Source: Bacteroidaceae bacterium (lineage in GTDB: Bacteria > Bacteroidota > Bacteroidia > Bacteroidales > Bacteroidaceae). Taken from it: a DNA stretch of 18,459 bases. The DNA lies in assembly GCA_016302435.1 (NCBI GenBank), contig JAEDNQ010000024.1:1-18459 (forward strand). The letters run 5' to 3'. How positions within the stretch are numbered: position 1 is the stretch's first letter; each line of letters begins with the position of its first letter. The translations under genes were made by a program, and so were the position numbers. The notes under the pieces were generated by a model that had not been told where the DNA came from, made no database searches, and was given only the letters and a program-made list of their open reading frames with translations. Shown here in pieces: positions 1 to 7,600 of this stretch.

Positions 1-1
1 G

Positions 2-213
2 ACAGACCGAACGCACGATACGGTGTACCTGAAGGAGCTGTCGACGGAATATCGGTACAAGCTGTTGAGGGGACACATTGCGCATAGTGGAGAGGGACAG
101 CATACACTACGAAGTGACAGTAACGGAAACGAGGGGAGGTGGAAAGGCCTTTCTCGTGGTTCGACGGGCTGGCAAGGGCGGTGTTCTTTATTGTGATAGT
201 AGCTGTTGGGTGA
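2..213 (+). pseudogene. 3' remnant of a small phage/ICE-type membrane protein, two frameshifts
   Basis: No single frame reads through, but three frames join into one sensible protein. Frame 2 gives a segment containing HDTVYLKELSTEYRYKLLR. Removing one G from the GGGG at 69-72 continues it as DTLRIVERDSIHYEVTVTET. Removing one G from the GGGG at 133-136 continues it as REVERPLSWFDGL and then a hydrophobic ARAVFFIVIVAVG, stopping at TGA 211-213. The rebuilt tail is a charged strand/coiled-coil stretch followed by one C-terminal membrane segment. That layout is familiar from small uncharacterised proteins in Bacteroidales prophages and integrative elements, so the family placement is inference. 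The 5' end is outside the window. The cause could be genuine decay or sequence error in G runs. Longer G runs in nhaC, such as those near 4976 and 5176, stay in frame, which argues against a systematic error across the window. Confidence 0.55.
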
Positions 214-689
214 GGATGAAAAAATAACTGTTGCGAAAATTGTAAGATTTCTTGAAAATTTTCCTCTTCGACCACCCGAAATGTTTCCAAACACGTACCA
301 AAATAACAATTTTCATAAAAAAAATTGCTATATGTTCGTTTTTTAAAAACATCTGTTTCATGAGTGGAAGTTCTGTATTGAAAAACTCACTACTTTTGCA
401 TGTAACTTCTATTTGCCCGTGTGTTTCACGGGGCAGATGACAAGACTTAGGGACAGACAACGACCTGTAGCGCACTCAGAAAAGAGACCGGCAAAAGAGA
501 TTGATTGTTGAGAAGCAGACGATGGACAGTTGACACGAAGCAGAGAAGTGCACAAACCTATGATGATAGCGCACGCAAGTATGCGATAACACCTTTACAA
601 CCCGACAACCAAATATACATTATTAATATATACAATTATCCAAAATAAAAATCTTACATCTTTTTATTAACACCTAAAATTTATTTATT
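214..689. other. 476-base gene-free leader region with hairpin and AT-rich 3' half
   Basis: No convincing gene is seen on either strand. A hairpin occupies 411-438, with arms ATTTGCCCGTG and CACGGGGCAGAT around the loop TGTTT; it has one bulged G and one G-U pair. Just before it, TACTTTTG at 391-398 fits the Bacteroidetes -7 box TAnnTTTG, but no good -33 TTG lies about 19 bases upstream, so a promoter here is weak. Positions 600-689 are very AT-rich and run into the start of the secreted-protein gene without a recognisable Shine-Dalgarno, as is usual in Bacteroidetes. Open frames on the minus strand (188-475) and plus strand (252-440) resemble no known protein and look accidental. Confidence 0.5.
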
Positions 690-3600
690 ATGAAGAAACT
701 GTTACTTTCAAGCATGGCATGCCTCGCTTTTGCAGGCTACGCTAATGCACAGGCTCCTGCCGAATGGCAAGTGGGCGATGATGTAACTACTCAAGTAGGT
801 CTTGGTGACTGCGACGGATCATTCTCAGGTGACTGGTCTCCCAATGACTATGCTGGAGGTGATGTCAAGACTCCTGGCAATTACTGGAAGGGCAGCATGC
901 CCAATGAGTACAGGGAAGTAGAGAACGGCAAGGGAGTTTTAGCCTTCTACAACCAGAAAGAGTTCGACATCTATCAGATGGCAAATATGCCTGCAGGTTC
1001 TTACACCATCAAGGTGCAGTCTTACTATCGTGAAGGAAACCCTAATGACACCTTCACAAACTGGAACAACAAGGGGCGTGTAAAGAAGAATGTATATCTC
1101 TATGCTTCTGTCATGCAGAGCGCAGACCCTGAGTCTGAGGTGAAGCGCGACTTCAACAAGCTTATCCGTTCAATGGCTCAGACATCTAACACTGTATCTT
1201 GGTACGAGAATAGTGACCTCGGCTGGGCCAGCGACGGTAAGAACACGGTTACGTATGGTGTTCCAGAACCTCTCGTAGTGTACTTCCCAAGCTGCAACAT
1301 CGGCAACTACTACCATCTCTCCCAGGGTTTCTATCCTAACGAGATGAAGATTGTGCTTTCAGAGGATGCATCCGTGCGCCTTGGTATCCGCAAGATTGCG
1401 TCTATCCCAGAGGACTACGTGCCTCTCTACAATTTCCAGGTGATATATAACGGTCCTATCAGCGAGGCTGCCATTATTGACGCTGCACGCGAAGACTGCA
1501 GCGCAGCCCTTTCAGAGCTTGAAGATTTCCGTTCACAGTTGGAAGATGCAGGTTTTGAAGGTTTTGCAGGAGCTGTCAGCGACCTTGTGATGGGATTTGA
1601 GGACGAAATTACAGGAGCTACTTCAACTGCTCAGCTCGATGAGATACTCGTAAACATCAATAACACTGTGGACAACTACCTCAAGAGCCTTGTATCTGTC
1701 AACAGCTTGGACGAGCTCATCAGCATGTCAACAGATATGTTGCAGTCAACATCATTCCCCGGATTAGAAACATTCCAGGCAGCTTACGACAAGGCTGTGA
1801 GCGATGCTAAGACAGACGATGTGGAAGCTCTTGGTGATGACCCAGGCTTATATTTCGCTGGCATCTATCAGACTCTTGCTGAAGCACGTGCCAACTATCT
1901 CGACTCTCAGGAGGCAGACCAGGACGGCGCAAAAGATTTCACTGCACTCATCAAACATCCTTGGTTTGTTAATCCAGAGTTCACCCCAACTCAAAATGAG
2001 GACGGAACATGGACTCTGAAAGAAGAGACTTGGAACTGGGGCAGCGTGGGCAATCCTGCCGACTACTCAACGAATGATGGCGCGAGAACTGACATCTGCT
2101 CTAAAGTAATACTGGGTACAGATGCTTCAGTCAATAACCAGTGGTACAAGAGACTCAAGACATTTGGCAACGGTTGGTCAGCTAACAGCTTCAAGCTGTT
2201 CTATCAGGCAGGTCTCATCGGTGCGAGCCAAGGATGGTGCTCAGGATTTGACGACTGGGAAGGTGTTTGCCAGCAGCTTGTTGGTCTTCCCAACGGCTAC
2301 TACTCTTTGAAAGCGCTTGTACGCGGAAACGATGCAGATCCTTGGAAGGAAGACAATCTTCCTCCATATCACAACATCTTTGCTGAAAACTCAGAAGAAG
2401 TTAGAGTGGCATCTATCGTGGGTCATACTGACGGATACTATTGCCAGCAGCTTCTTGGAAGCAATAATGGATGGTACGAATGGAATCCTGTCATCTGGCA
2501 GGAGCACAAGACTGGCACTATTCAGGTCAACGATGGTAAGCTCCTCATCGGCGGTCAGAGCAGCATGCTTGCAAACTTCACAGGTTTCCGCCTCCAGTTC
2601 TATGGCACTACTCCTCCATTCACAGCTTTGATTCAGAAGGAGCTTGATGCTATAGAAGGCAAAAAGGATGGTCTCTTCAAGGGCGACATCAAGGCTATAG
2701 ACGAAATCCTCGCTCAGGTGAAACTTCCTATTCCCGACGCAGACGCTTACGATGCTGCTTTGGCTGTAATCTTGCAGGCTAATGATTATATTGGCTTTGC
2801 AAAAACTGCTATCAAGAACTACACTGCTGTTGATGTTATAACAGCCATAGGCGATAGGGATTATGTTATTCCTGCCTTCACTTACGTCATTGCTATTGGA
2901 GACGGTGAATCAGACACATATCTGCTTGTAGAGGAGGCAAACAAGCTTGCTAACGCTTACAAGCAGTACTGCGACACATACGACAAGGTTACAGCCATTG
3001 AGGACAATGTGATTGCTGACATCGTCAAGGAGCAGACAGAATCAATGAAGGCTGAGCTGAAGACTGCAGAGCAACTCCAGGCTTACATGGACGCTCTCTC
3101 TCTCCCATACAATATCGCTCTTCTCGCTGCAGCTGGTGCGGCTGACGCTACTGAGGCTAACCCAGCCAACGTTACTTCTCTCATCGTCAACCCATCATTC
3201 ACTGACAGTCCAACAGATGGATGGTCTGGCGAGACTCCAACTATCAACGAGTACGGACGCGGCAACGCTGAACTCTGGAACAAGTCTGCCTTCACTCTCT
3301 CACAGAAGATTGCAGGTCTCCCAGCAGGTACATACGAACTCCGCGCTAAGGCTATCTACCGCGACGGCGGCTCTGTAACTCCTGAACTTGTGGAAGCTTA
3401 CAACACTGCAGGCAGCCTTGAGGCATGGGAGAACCACAATGCTCAGCTCTTCGCTAAGGTTTCTGACGAGAACGACCAGTTCGTTTACATCAAGGCTATC
3501 GAGTCTCTCAAAGGTACTGGCAACAGCTTCACTTACGTGGCTACAGCCTTCGACAATGAGGAAGCAGCTGACGGCAGCACTATCACTTTCGCTACCAAGT

Positions 3601-4058
3601 TCCAGAAGATTACAGGCACTGAGATTCCTACAGAGGAAATCTATGGTGAGCCAGCTGTAGAGGAGAAAGCTGAGGGTGACTATCCATTCGACACTAAGCT
3701 CGCTATCGGCGAAGAGACACTCTACTACCCATCTTCTATGCAGGGATTCTACCAGTGGTGTGTAAAGAGCCCAGAGGCAGTGGCCAACAGCGTACGCATC
3801 ACTGTAGAGAACGGCGACGTCCTCGAAATCGGTATCCGCAAGACAGCTGCTATCTCAAGCGACTGGGTTATCTTCGACGACTTCGAACTCTACTACCTCA
3901 CTGGCGAGACCTTCAAGGAGGTGAACACATCTGTTGAATCTATCGACGCCGCTACTAAGAGCAGCAACAGCTATCTCTACAACGTAGCAGGACAGAAGGT
4001 CGACAAGACTTACAAAGGCTTCGTGATAACTAAAGGCAAGAAGGTTGTTAAGCAATAA
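690..4058 (+). CDS. Large secreted modular protein with Por/T9SS-like C-terminal sorting tail
   Basis: A 1122-residue protein of unknown function. Residues 1-20 form a signal peptide (KK, hydrophobic core, cleavage near ANA|QAP). Three related beta-type modules are visible at about 22-255, 415-640 and 825-1070. They share a hydrophobic motif (MANMPAGSYTIKVQSYYREG, QQLVGLPNGYYSLKALVRG, KIAGLPAGTYELRAKAIYRDG, near residues 97, 528 and 873). Modules 2 and 3 open with NPEF/NPSF, and modules 1 and 3 close with LGIRKIAS or IGIRKTAA followed by an F-x-L/V-x-Y strand. Such modules look like galactose-binding-type, carbohydrate-binding folds (inference). Helical linkers lie at about 257-410 and 645-815. 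The end, from about 1080, carries YNVAGQKV and then YKGFVITKGKKVVKQ, matching the C-terminal tails that direct Bacteroidales proteins through the type IX secretion system. No catalytic domain is recognised. The gene stands alone, with a strong terminator directly after it. Confidence 0.85.
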   Translation: MKKLLLSSMACLAFAGYANAQAPAEWQVGDDVTTQVGLGDCDGSFSGDWSPNDYAGGDVKTPGNYWKGSMPNEYREVENGKGVLAFYNQKEFDIYQMANMPAGSYTIKVQSYYREGNPNDTFTNWNNKGRVKKNVYLYASVMQSADPESEVKRDFNKLIRSMAQTSNTVSWYENSDLGWASDGKNTVTYGVPEPLVVYFPSCNIGNYYHLSQGFYPNEMKIVLSEDASVRLGIRKIASIPEDYVPLYNFQVIYNGPISEAAIIDAAREDCSAALSELEDFRSQLEDAGFEGFAGAVSDLVMGFEDEITGATSTAQLDEILVNINNTVDNYLKSLVSVNSLDELISMSTDMLQSTSFPGLETFQAAYDKAVSDAKTDDVEALGDDPGLYFAGIYQTLAEARANYLDSQEADQDGAKDFTALIKHPWFVNPEFTPTQNEDGTWTLKEETWNWGSVGNPADYSTNDGARTDICSKVILGTDASVNNQWYKRLKTFGNGWSANSFKLFYQAGLIGASQGWCSGFDDWEGVCQQLVGLPNGYYSLKALVRGNDADPWKEDNLPPYHNIFAENSEEVRVASIVGHTDGYYCQQLLGSNNGWYEWNPVIWQEHKTGTIQVNDGKLLIGGQSSMLANFTGFRLQFYGTTPPFTALIQKELDAIEGKKDGLFKGDIKAIDEILAQVKLPIPDADAYDAALAVILQANDYIGFAKTAIKNYTAVDVITAIGDRDYVIPAFTYVIAIGDGESDTYLLVEEANKLANAYKQYCDTYDKVTAIEDNVIADIVKEQTESMKAELKTAEQLQAYMDALSLPYNIALLAAAGAADATEANPANVTSLIVNPSFTDSPTDGWSGETPTINEYGRGNAELWNKSAFTLSQKIAGLPAGTYELRAKAIYRDGGSVTPELVEAYNTAGSLEAWENHNAQLFAKVSDENDQFVYIKAIESLKGTGNSFTYVATAFDNEEAADGSTITFATKFQKITGTEIPTEEIYGEPAVEEKAEGDYPFDTKLAIGEETLYYPSSMQGFYQWCVKSPEAVANSVRITVENGDVLEIGIRKTAAISSDWVIFDDFELYYLTGETFKEVNTSVESIDAATKSSNSYLYNVAGQKVDKTYKGFVITKGKKVVKQ

Positions 4059-4110
4059 CTACATTACAACTAACTTGTGATATAAACAAAGTGAATCAAT
4101 TATTTTTAAT

Positions 4111-4145
4111 AAGGGGAGGAGTCCGTGAGGATTCCTCCCTTTTTC
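4111..4145 (+). terminator. Rho-independent terminator after the secreted-protein gene
   Basis: The arm at 4114-4124 pairs with 4129-4139 as an uninterrupted 11-bp stem, including one G-U pair, closed by a GTGA loop of GNRA type. A T run at 4140-4145 follows at once. The hairpin starts about 55 bases after the stop codon of the secreted protein and precedes the nhaC promoter, separating the two transcription units. Confidence 0.9.
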
Positions 4146-4156
4146 GTGCTCTTTTC

Positions 4157-4188
4157 TTGCAGATATGGATTTGTTTTGCTAATTTTGC
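4157..4188 (+). promoter_or_regulatory. Bacteroidetes-type housekeeping promoter for nhaC
   Basis: TAATTTTG at 4181-4188 is a full match to the Bacteroidetes -7 consensus TAnnTTTG. A CTTG at 4157-4160 sits 20 bases upstream, close to the expected -33 TTTG with about 19 bases of spacing. Transcription would begin near 4195, giving a leader of roughly 70-95 bases. That leader holds a small hairpin with arms GCAGG (4205-4209) and CCTGC (4225-4229). Confidence 0.7.
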
Positions 4189-4266
4189 ACAGTCAAAAGT
4201 TATTGCAGGCGAACAGTATTAATTCCTGCCGAAACTTGCTGTCCCGACGCCATATCTCAAAACTCA

Positions 4267-5736
4267 ATGTACAAAATAAACACGACAACAATGAATAGAA
4301 CATCACAAACAGACCCCATCCGCCAGTTGCCGATATGGCTTTCGCTCGTCCCCGTACTGATGCTTATCGCCATGATAGTAGTGACCATACGCACCTTTGG
4401 CAGCGACTCCCTGTCAGGAGCCATACAGGTAGTGCTGATAGCCTCGTCGGCTGTATGCTGTGTCATAGGCATGGCTTACGGCAAGGTGAGGTGGAAGGTG
4501 TTTGAGAGAATGATAATGGAGCATGTGGCAAGTGTCTCTTCTGCGCTTATCATCCTCTTGCTCATAGGTGCTTTGGGCGGAGCATGGATGGTGAGCGGCA
4601 TAGTGCCTACGATGATATACTACGGGGTGAAGATTATCCATCCTGATGCTTTTCTGGTGACGACATGCATCATCAGCGCTGTGGTGAGTGTGATGACGGG
4701 CAGTTCGTGGACAACGATAGCGACTATCGGTGTAGCTCTCATGGGCATAGGCAAGGCTCTCGGATTTGAAGAGGGATGGATAGCGGGAGCTGTCATCAGC
4801 GGTGCCTATTTTGGCGACAAGATTTCTCCGCTGAGCGACACGACGGTTTTGGCATCGGGTGCGTGTGGGGTAAATCTCTTCACTCACATACGCAACATGA
4901 TGGTGACGACTGTGCCATCTATGACTGTGGCGTTGATAATATTCCTTGTGGCAGGTCTTGCTAACGAAGGGCCGGGGGCTGCTGACCTGGACGCGTTCAG
5001 GCTGTCGCTGGCTGAGAGGTTTGACATCAGCTTGTGGCTGATGGTAGTGCCGCTATGCACGGCTGTCATGATCGTGAAGAAGGTGCCGGCTCTCGTGACC
5101 CTATTCGCTGCCTCGCTGATGGGGATAGTGGCGGCTCTCTTGTGCCAGCAGAAGGTATTGGGAGAAGTGGCTGGAGGGGGCTTGTTTGCTGGTGCCATGC
5201 AGTCGCTGTATGGCGGGACGGCACTGGAGTCGCCTGATGCCATGCTCACCGAACTCATTGCCACTCGTGGCATGGCGGGCATGATGCCTACGATATGGCT
5301 CATCTTGTGCGCCATGTGTTTTGGAGCCACTCTGACGGCTGGTGGCATGACGGCAGGCATCACGCGGCTCTTCACCAAGGTGTCGCGTGGACGAGTGTCG
5401 GCGGTGGCTTCGACGGTCACATCGGGTGTGGTGCTCAATGCGTCGACATCAGACCAGTATATCAGCATCTTGCTGACAAGCAGCGTCTTTCGTGACATCT
5501 ACGACAAACTGGGGCTTGAGCGCAAACTGCTGAGCCGAGCTACGGAGGACTCTGCCACGGTGACCTCTGTGCTCATCCCGTGGAGCACGTGCGGCATGGT
5601 GCAGAGCACGGTGTTGGGCGTGGCGACCCTGTCTTACCTGCCTTTCTGCTTTTTCAACCTTATCAGCCCGTTCATGAGTGTTGTGATGGCTATCTTCGGA
5701 GGGAGATGGGAGAAGAGCAGCGAAAAGGTAGGCTGA
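4267..5736 (+). CDS. nhaC: Na+/H+ antiporter, NhaC family
   Basis: A 489-residue inner-membrane secondary transporter that exchanges cytoplasmic Na+ for external H+, for sodium and pH homeostasis. The family is recognised from GSSWTT at about 145-150 and the hallmark GDKISPLSDTT at about 183-193, in a chain of roughly a dozen hydrophobic segments. A second conserved block near residues 420-450 includes ATEDSATVTSVLIPWSTCG. Length is normal for NhaC. Two starts are possible: ATG 4267, used here, or ATG 4291, giving MNRTSQTDPIRQ, which is preceded by a Bacteroidales-style ACAACA stretch and may be the true start. The gene is monocistronic, with its own promoter and a convergent gene downstream. 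Some relatives exchange malate/lactate (MleN), so the substrate is not proven. Confidence 0.93.
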   Translation: MYKINTTTMNRTSQTDPIRQLPIWLSLVPVLMLIAMIVVTIRTFGSDSLSGAIQVVLIASSAVCCVIGMAYGKVRWKVFERMIMEHVASVSSALIILLLIGALGGAWMVSGIVPTMIYYGVKIIHPDAFLVTTCIISAVVSVMTGSSWTTIATIGVALMGIGKALGFEEGWIAGAVISGAYFGDKISPLSDTTVLASGACGVNLFTHIRNMMVTTVPSMTVALIIFLVAGLANEGPGAADLDAFRLSLAERFDISLWLMVVPLCTAVMIVKKVPALVTLFAASLMGIVAALLCQQKVLGEVAGGGLFAGAMQSLYGGTALESPDAMLTELIATRGMAGMMPTIWLILCAMCFGATLTAGGMTAGITRLFTKVSRGRVSAVASTVTSGVVLNASTSDQYISILLTSSVFRDIYDKLGLERKLLSRATEDSATVTSVLIPWSTCGMVQSTVLGVATLSYLPFCFFNLISPFMSVVMAIFGGRWEKSSEKVG

Positions 5737-5757
5737 ACCACCTTTAGAAAACAGCTT

Positions 5758-5784
5758 GCTGCGGCTCTTGAACTTTGCCGCAGC
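5758..5784. terminator. Hairpin between convergent genes, possible bidirectional terminator
   Basis: GCTGCGGC (5758-5765) and GCCGCAGC (5777-5784) form a perfect 8-bp GC-rich stem with an 11-base loop, 21 bases after the nhaC stop and 21 bases beyond the end of the minus-strand YqaA-like gene. There is no immediate T run in either direction. On the minus strand a TGTTTTCT follows a few bases later. Position favours a terminator; the missing U tract lowers confidence. Confidence 0.5.
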
Positions 5785-5805
5785 CACGGCCCTAAGCCAT
5801 TGTCT

Positions 5806-6261
5806 CTACTTGAAGGCTGAGGCTGAGAAGGCCACGATGATGTATCGCAAGAATTTGCCTACCGTAGACCATAGCAGCACGCCCCACACGTTGGCGCGCA
5901 GGATGCCGAGGGAGATGGATATGGCCGTGCCGAAGATTGGGAGGAAAGAGAAGGCTGCCAGCCAGGAGCCCTTCCTTTCGACGTAGTCGCGTGTCTTGCG
6001 CAAGCGACGCTCCTTGATATGCATCCAGCGTGAGATCTGCTCGATGCTGCCTATGCGACCTATGTAGTAGTTGAACATGGAGCCCAGGACATTGCCTATG
6101 GTGGCGCTGACCACTGTGAGGAAGGGGTCCATGCCTGTGGTGACGAGTAGGGCTGCCATGACGGCTTCGGAACTGAAGGGCACGAAGGTGCCGGCGAGGA
6201 ATGAGGCCATGCCCATTCCGATATATCCGTATTCTATAAAAAACTGATTGAGTGAATCCAT
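5806..6261 (-). CDS. YqaA-like DedA/VTT family membrane protein
   Basis: A 151-residue small integral membrane protein of the DedA/SNARE-associated (VTT) superfamily, short YqaA-like branch (COG1238 type). Visible features are an N-terminal hydrophobic stretch with a re-entrant-type FLAGTFVPFSSEAVMAAL at about 21-38, then GNVLGSMFNYYIGR at about 56-69, and the conserved basic segment ERRLRKTRDYVERKG before FLPIFGTAISISLGILR at about 106-122. DedA proteins are undecaprenyl-phosphate or other lipid transporters; whether the YqaA branch shares this is unknown. Its start lies inside the 3' end of the upstream minus-strand gene (28-base overlap), suggesting translational coupling. An undecaprenyl-pyrophosphate phosphatase gene (uppP) occurs on the other strand about 4 kb away, but no direct link is visible. 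Confidence 0.85.
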   Translation of the reverse strand: MDSLNQFFIEYGYIGMGMASFLAGTFVPFSSEAVMAALLVTTGMDPFLTVVSATIGNVLGSMFNYYIGRIGSIEQISRWMHIKERRLRKTRDYVERKGSWLAAFSFLPIFGTAISISLGILRANVWGVLLWSTVGKFLRYIIVAFSASAFK

Positions 6262-7349
6262 TGTTGTATTGTTGATAGCGTGGTGTCTGCATATTGGGCT
6301 ATGGGGATGTCATACTGGAACACAATGACTGCTACTCCCATGACTAACAGCACTATGTTGAGCACGTGGGACTGCTTGGTCTGTGTCAGGGTGAAATAGT
6401 GGCCGTACATGATGGATGAACTGATGAGGAGCAGCGGCATGAGCACGAGGGAATGCTGGGGCTGGAGGGCTATGAATATGGTGTAATAGCATCCGTGTAC
6501 CAGTATGGCATGTAGGTACATGCGTGTGCGTGTCTTGTCTTTGTAGCGGTTGATATAGAAGTCAATGGAGCCTATGGCGAAGAGGAGGACGAAGTAGGCA
6601 AAGGGTACGATGGTTGTGACAGGCACGGAGCCATAGTCGCAGCTGCTGAAGTCAATGATGGACTTGAGCAGGGCGATGTAGGAGTTCCAGTCGCCGTCGT
6701 ACAGGGCTACTCCGCCTGTCAGCCAGTAGGGTATCAAGAGGGCGAGGACGGATGCTAAGAGGCAACGTGTGGACATGGCTCTGAGCATGGATAGCATTAT
6801 CCAGTAGAGGGGTGCTGACCAGAGCATCTTGGGAAAGACAAGGGACGAGAGGGACAGCAATAGAAATGTCGCAAAGGCGAGCTGGGGAGAGGGGCGCTGA
6901 TAGGACGACATGAGAGGGAAGAACGCCAGCAGGGAGAGGACTATGAGCACGTGGCCTGGATGCAACGCGTGGAAGGACAGCAGCAGGCATGCCTGTATGG
7001 CAAGGATGCTGCTGAGCATGCGCGAACCGACACGCAGGAGCATGTTGGCGTTGTTGAGTTCTGCCAATATGAATACGGCAAGGGTGGAAAACAGGAAGCT
7101 GGCAACGGCTGACCATGTACCGATGGTCAGCGCATGGGGCACGTAGCGCCACATCCAGTAGTCGCACTCTCCCCATGACAGGGTATGACTTGCATCGGGG
7201 AGGAGAAACCAAAGCAGTCCGCTGAGCGCTATGACAACAGGAAGGGTAGTCTGGCTGCTGGATATGTTTTTCTGATAATTGATATTCACCTTGATAAAAA
7301 AATGGTTTGCGGCAGGATGGGGGGACACGCATTTCGTCCTCTGGTCCAT
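6234..7349 (-). CDS. Uncharacterised polytopic membrane protein
   Basis: A 371-residue protein with roughly ten hydrophobic segments from about residue 36 to the C-terminus (VVIALSGLLWFLLP, SAVASFLFSTLAVFILAEL, ASVLALLIPYWLTGG and others) and no soluble domain. It resembles the uncharacterised Bacteroidetes membrane proteins in the DUF6427-like group, a weak assignment from topology and general appearance only. The first in-frame ATG is used. The first 20 residues (DQRTKCVSPHPAANHF) are unlike a natural N-terminus, so a GTG at 7289, giving VNINYQKN, may be the true start. A -7-like box lies about 37 bases upstream of the ATG. The 3' end overlaps the YqaA-like gene by 28 bases, so the two probably form a two-gene operon. 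Confidence 0.75.
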   Translation of the reverse strand: MDQRTKCVSPHPAANHFFIKVNINYQKNISSSQTTLPVVIALSGLLWFLLPDASHTLSWGECDYWMWRYVPHALTIGTWSAVASFLFSTLAVFILAELNNANMLLRVGSRMLSSILAIQACLLLSFHALHPGHVLIVLSLLAFFPLMSSYQRPSPQLAFATFLLLSLSSLVFPKMLWSAPLYWIMLSMLRAMSTRCLLASVLALLIPYWLTGGVALYDGDWNSYIALLKSIIDFSSCDYGSVPVTTIVPFAYFVLLFAIGSIDFYINRYKDKTRTRMYLHAILVHGCYYTIFIALQPQHSLVLMPLLLISSSIMYGHYFTLTQTKQSHVLNIVLLVMGVAVIVFQYDIPIAQYADTTLSTIQQWIHSISFL

Positions 7350-7385
7350 TCGACTGATTAGACTTGCTTAATATGAATTATGGTA

Positions 7386-7393
7386 CAAAGTTA
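7386..7393 (-). promoter_or_regulatory. Candidate -7 box for the minus-strand membrane-protein operon
   Basis: On the minus strand this reads TAACTTTG, a full match to TAnnTTTG. No clear TTG is present at the expected -33 distance (about 7411-7415). Transcription would start near 7379, leaving a leader of about 30 bases to the ATG at 7349. The box is roughly 100 bases from the divergent miaB -7 box. Confidence 0.5.
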
Positions 7394-7489
7394 GGTAAAT
7401 AAAATATAAATAGAGAAACTTAACTGATAAAAAATGCTCTCAAAGCCGATTTACTGAATTATGATTTAGGTTTTGTGAATTAAAAGTGC

Positions 7490-7497
7490 TAACTTTG
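7490..7497 (+). promoter_or_regulatory. Candidate -7 box of the miaB promoter
   Basis: TAACTTTG is a full match to TAnnTTTG. A TTTTG lies at 7471-7475, only 14 bases upstream, which is shorter than the usual spacing near 19, so the -33 element is uncertain. The predicted start of transcription, near 7502-7505, falls inside the palindrome at 7501-7518 and leaves a leader of about 95 bases before miaB. Confidence 0.6.
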
Positions 7498-7500
7498 CAT

Positions 7501-7518
7501 CGAATTTGTACAAACTCG
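7501..7518. promoter_or_regulatory. 18-bp near-perfect palindrome at the predicted miaB transcription start
   Basis: The sequence CGAATTTGTACAAACTCG is symmetric around GTAC with one mismatched pair (A7504 against C7515). It begins three bases after the -7 box, where a repressor operator would block initiation. No regulator can be named from the sequence. It could instead form a 5' hairpin in the transcript. Confidence 0.4.
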
Positions 7519-7522
7519 TGGT

Positions 7523-7558
7523 TTAAGGACGACAGTGCCACTTAAGGTACTGCCACTT
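7523..7558. repeat. Imperfect two-copy repeat in the miaB leader
   Basis: TTAAGG followed by TGCCAC occurs twice in a row: 7523-7528 with 7536-7541, then 7542-7547 with 7551-7556. The copies differ by a 4-base change in spacer length (7 against 3 bases). TGCCACTT itself recurs exactly at 7536 and 7551. It lies in the predicted untranslated leader. Confidence 0.5.
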
Positions 7559-7600
7559 CTCTTAACACATTCAACAACTATATACTTGAAGTTCCTTTAG

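Noticed and set aside
401..425. TGTAAC near 401 as a second ECF promoter
   Set aside because: The -10 position, 16-17 bases downstream, does not read CGTC.
188..475. 95-codon minus-strand open frame at the left edge
   Set aside because: Overlaps the broken gene and hairpin region, has an unnatural composition and resembles no family; AT-rich DNA easily gives such frames.
3855..4055. Minus-strand open frame within the end of the secreted-protein gene
   Set aside because: It is a shadow of the strongly coding plus strand.
4884..5498. 204-codon minus-strand open frame inside nhaC
   Set aside because: The plus strand encodes conserved NhaC motifs here; the minus product has no recognisable feature.
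6652..7332. 226-codon minus-strand frame overlapping the membrane-protein gene
   Set aside because: The alternative frame gives a protein rich in Arg, His, Pro and Ser; the 371-codon frame shows clean membrane segments and overlaps properly with the next gene.
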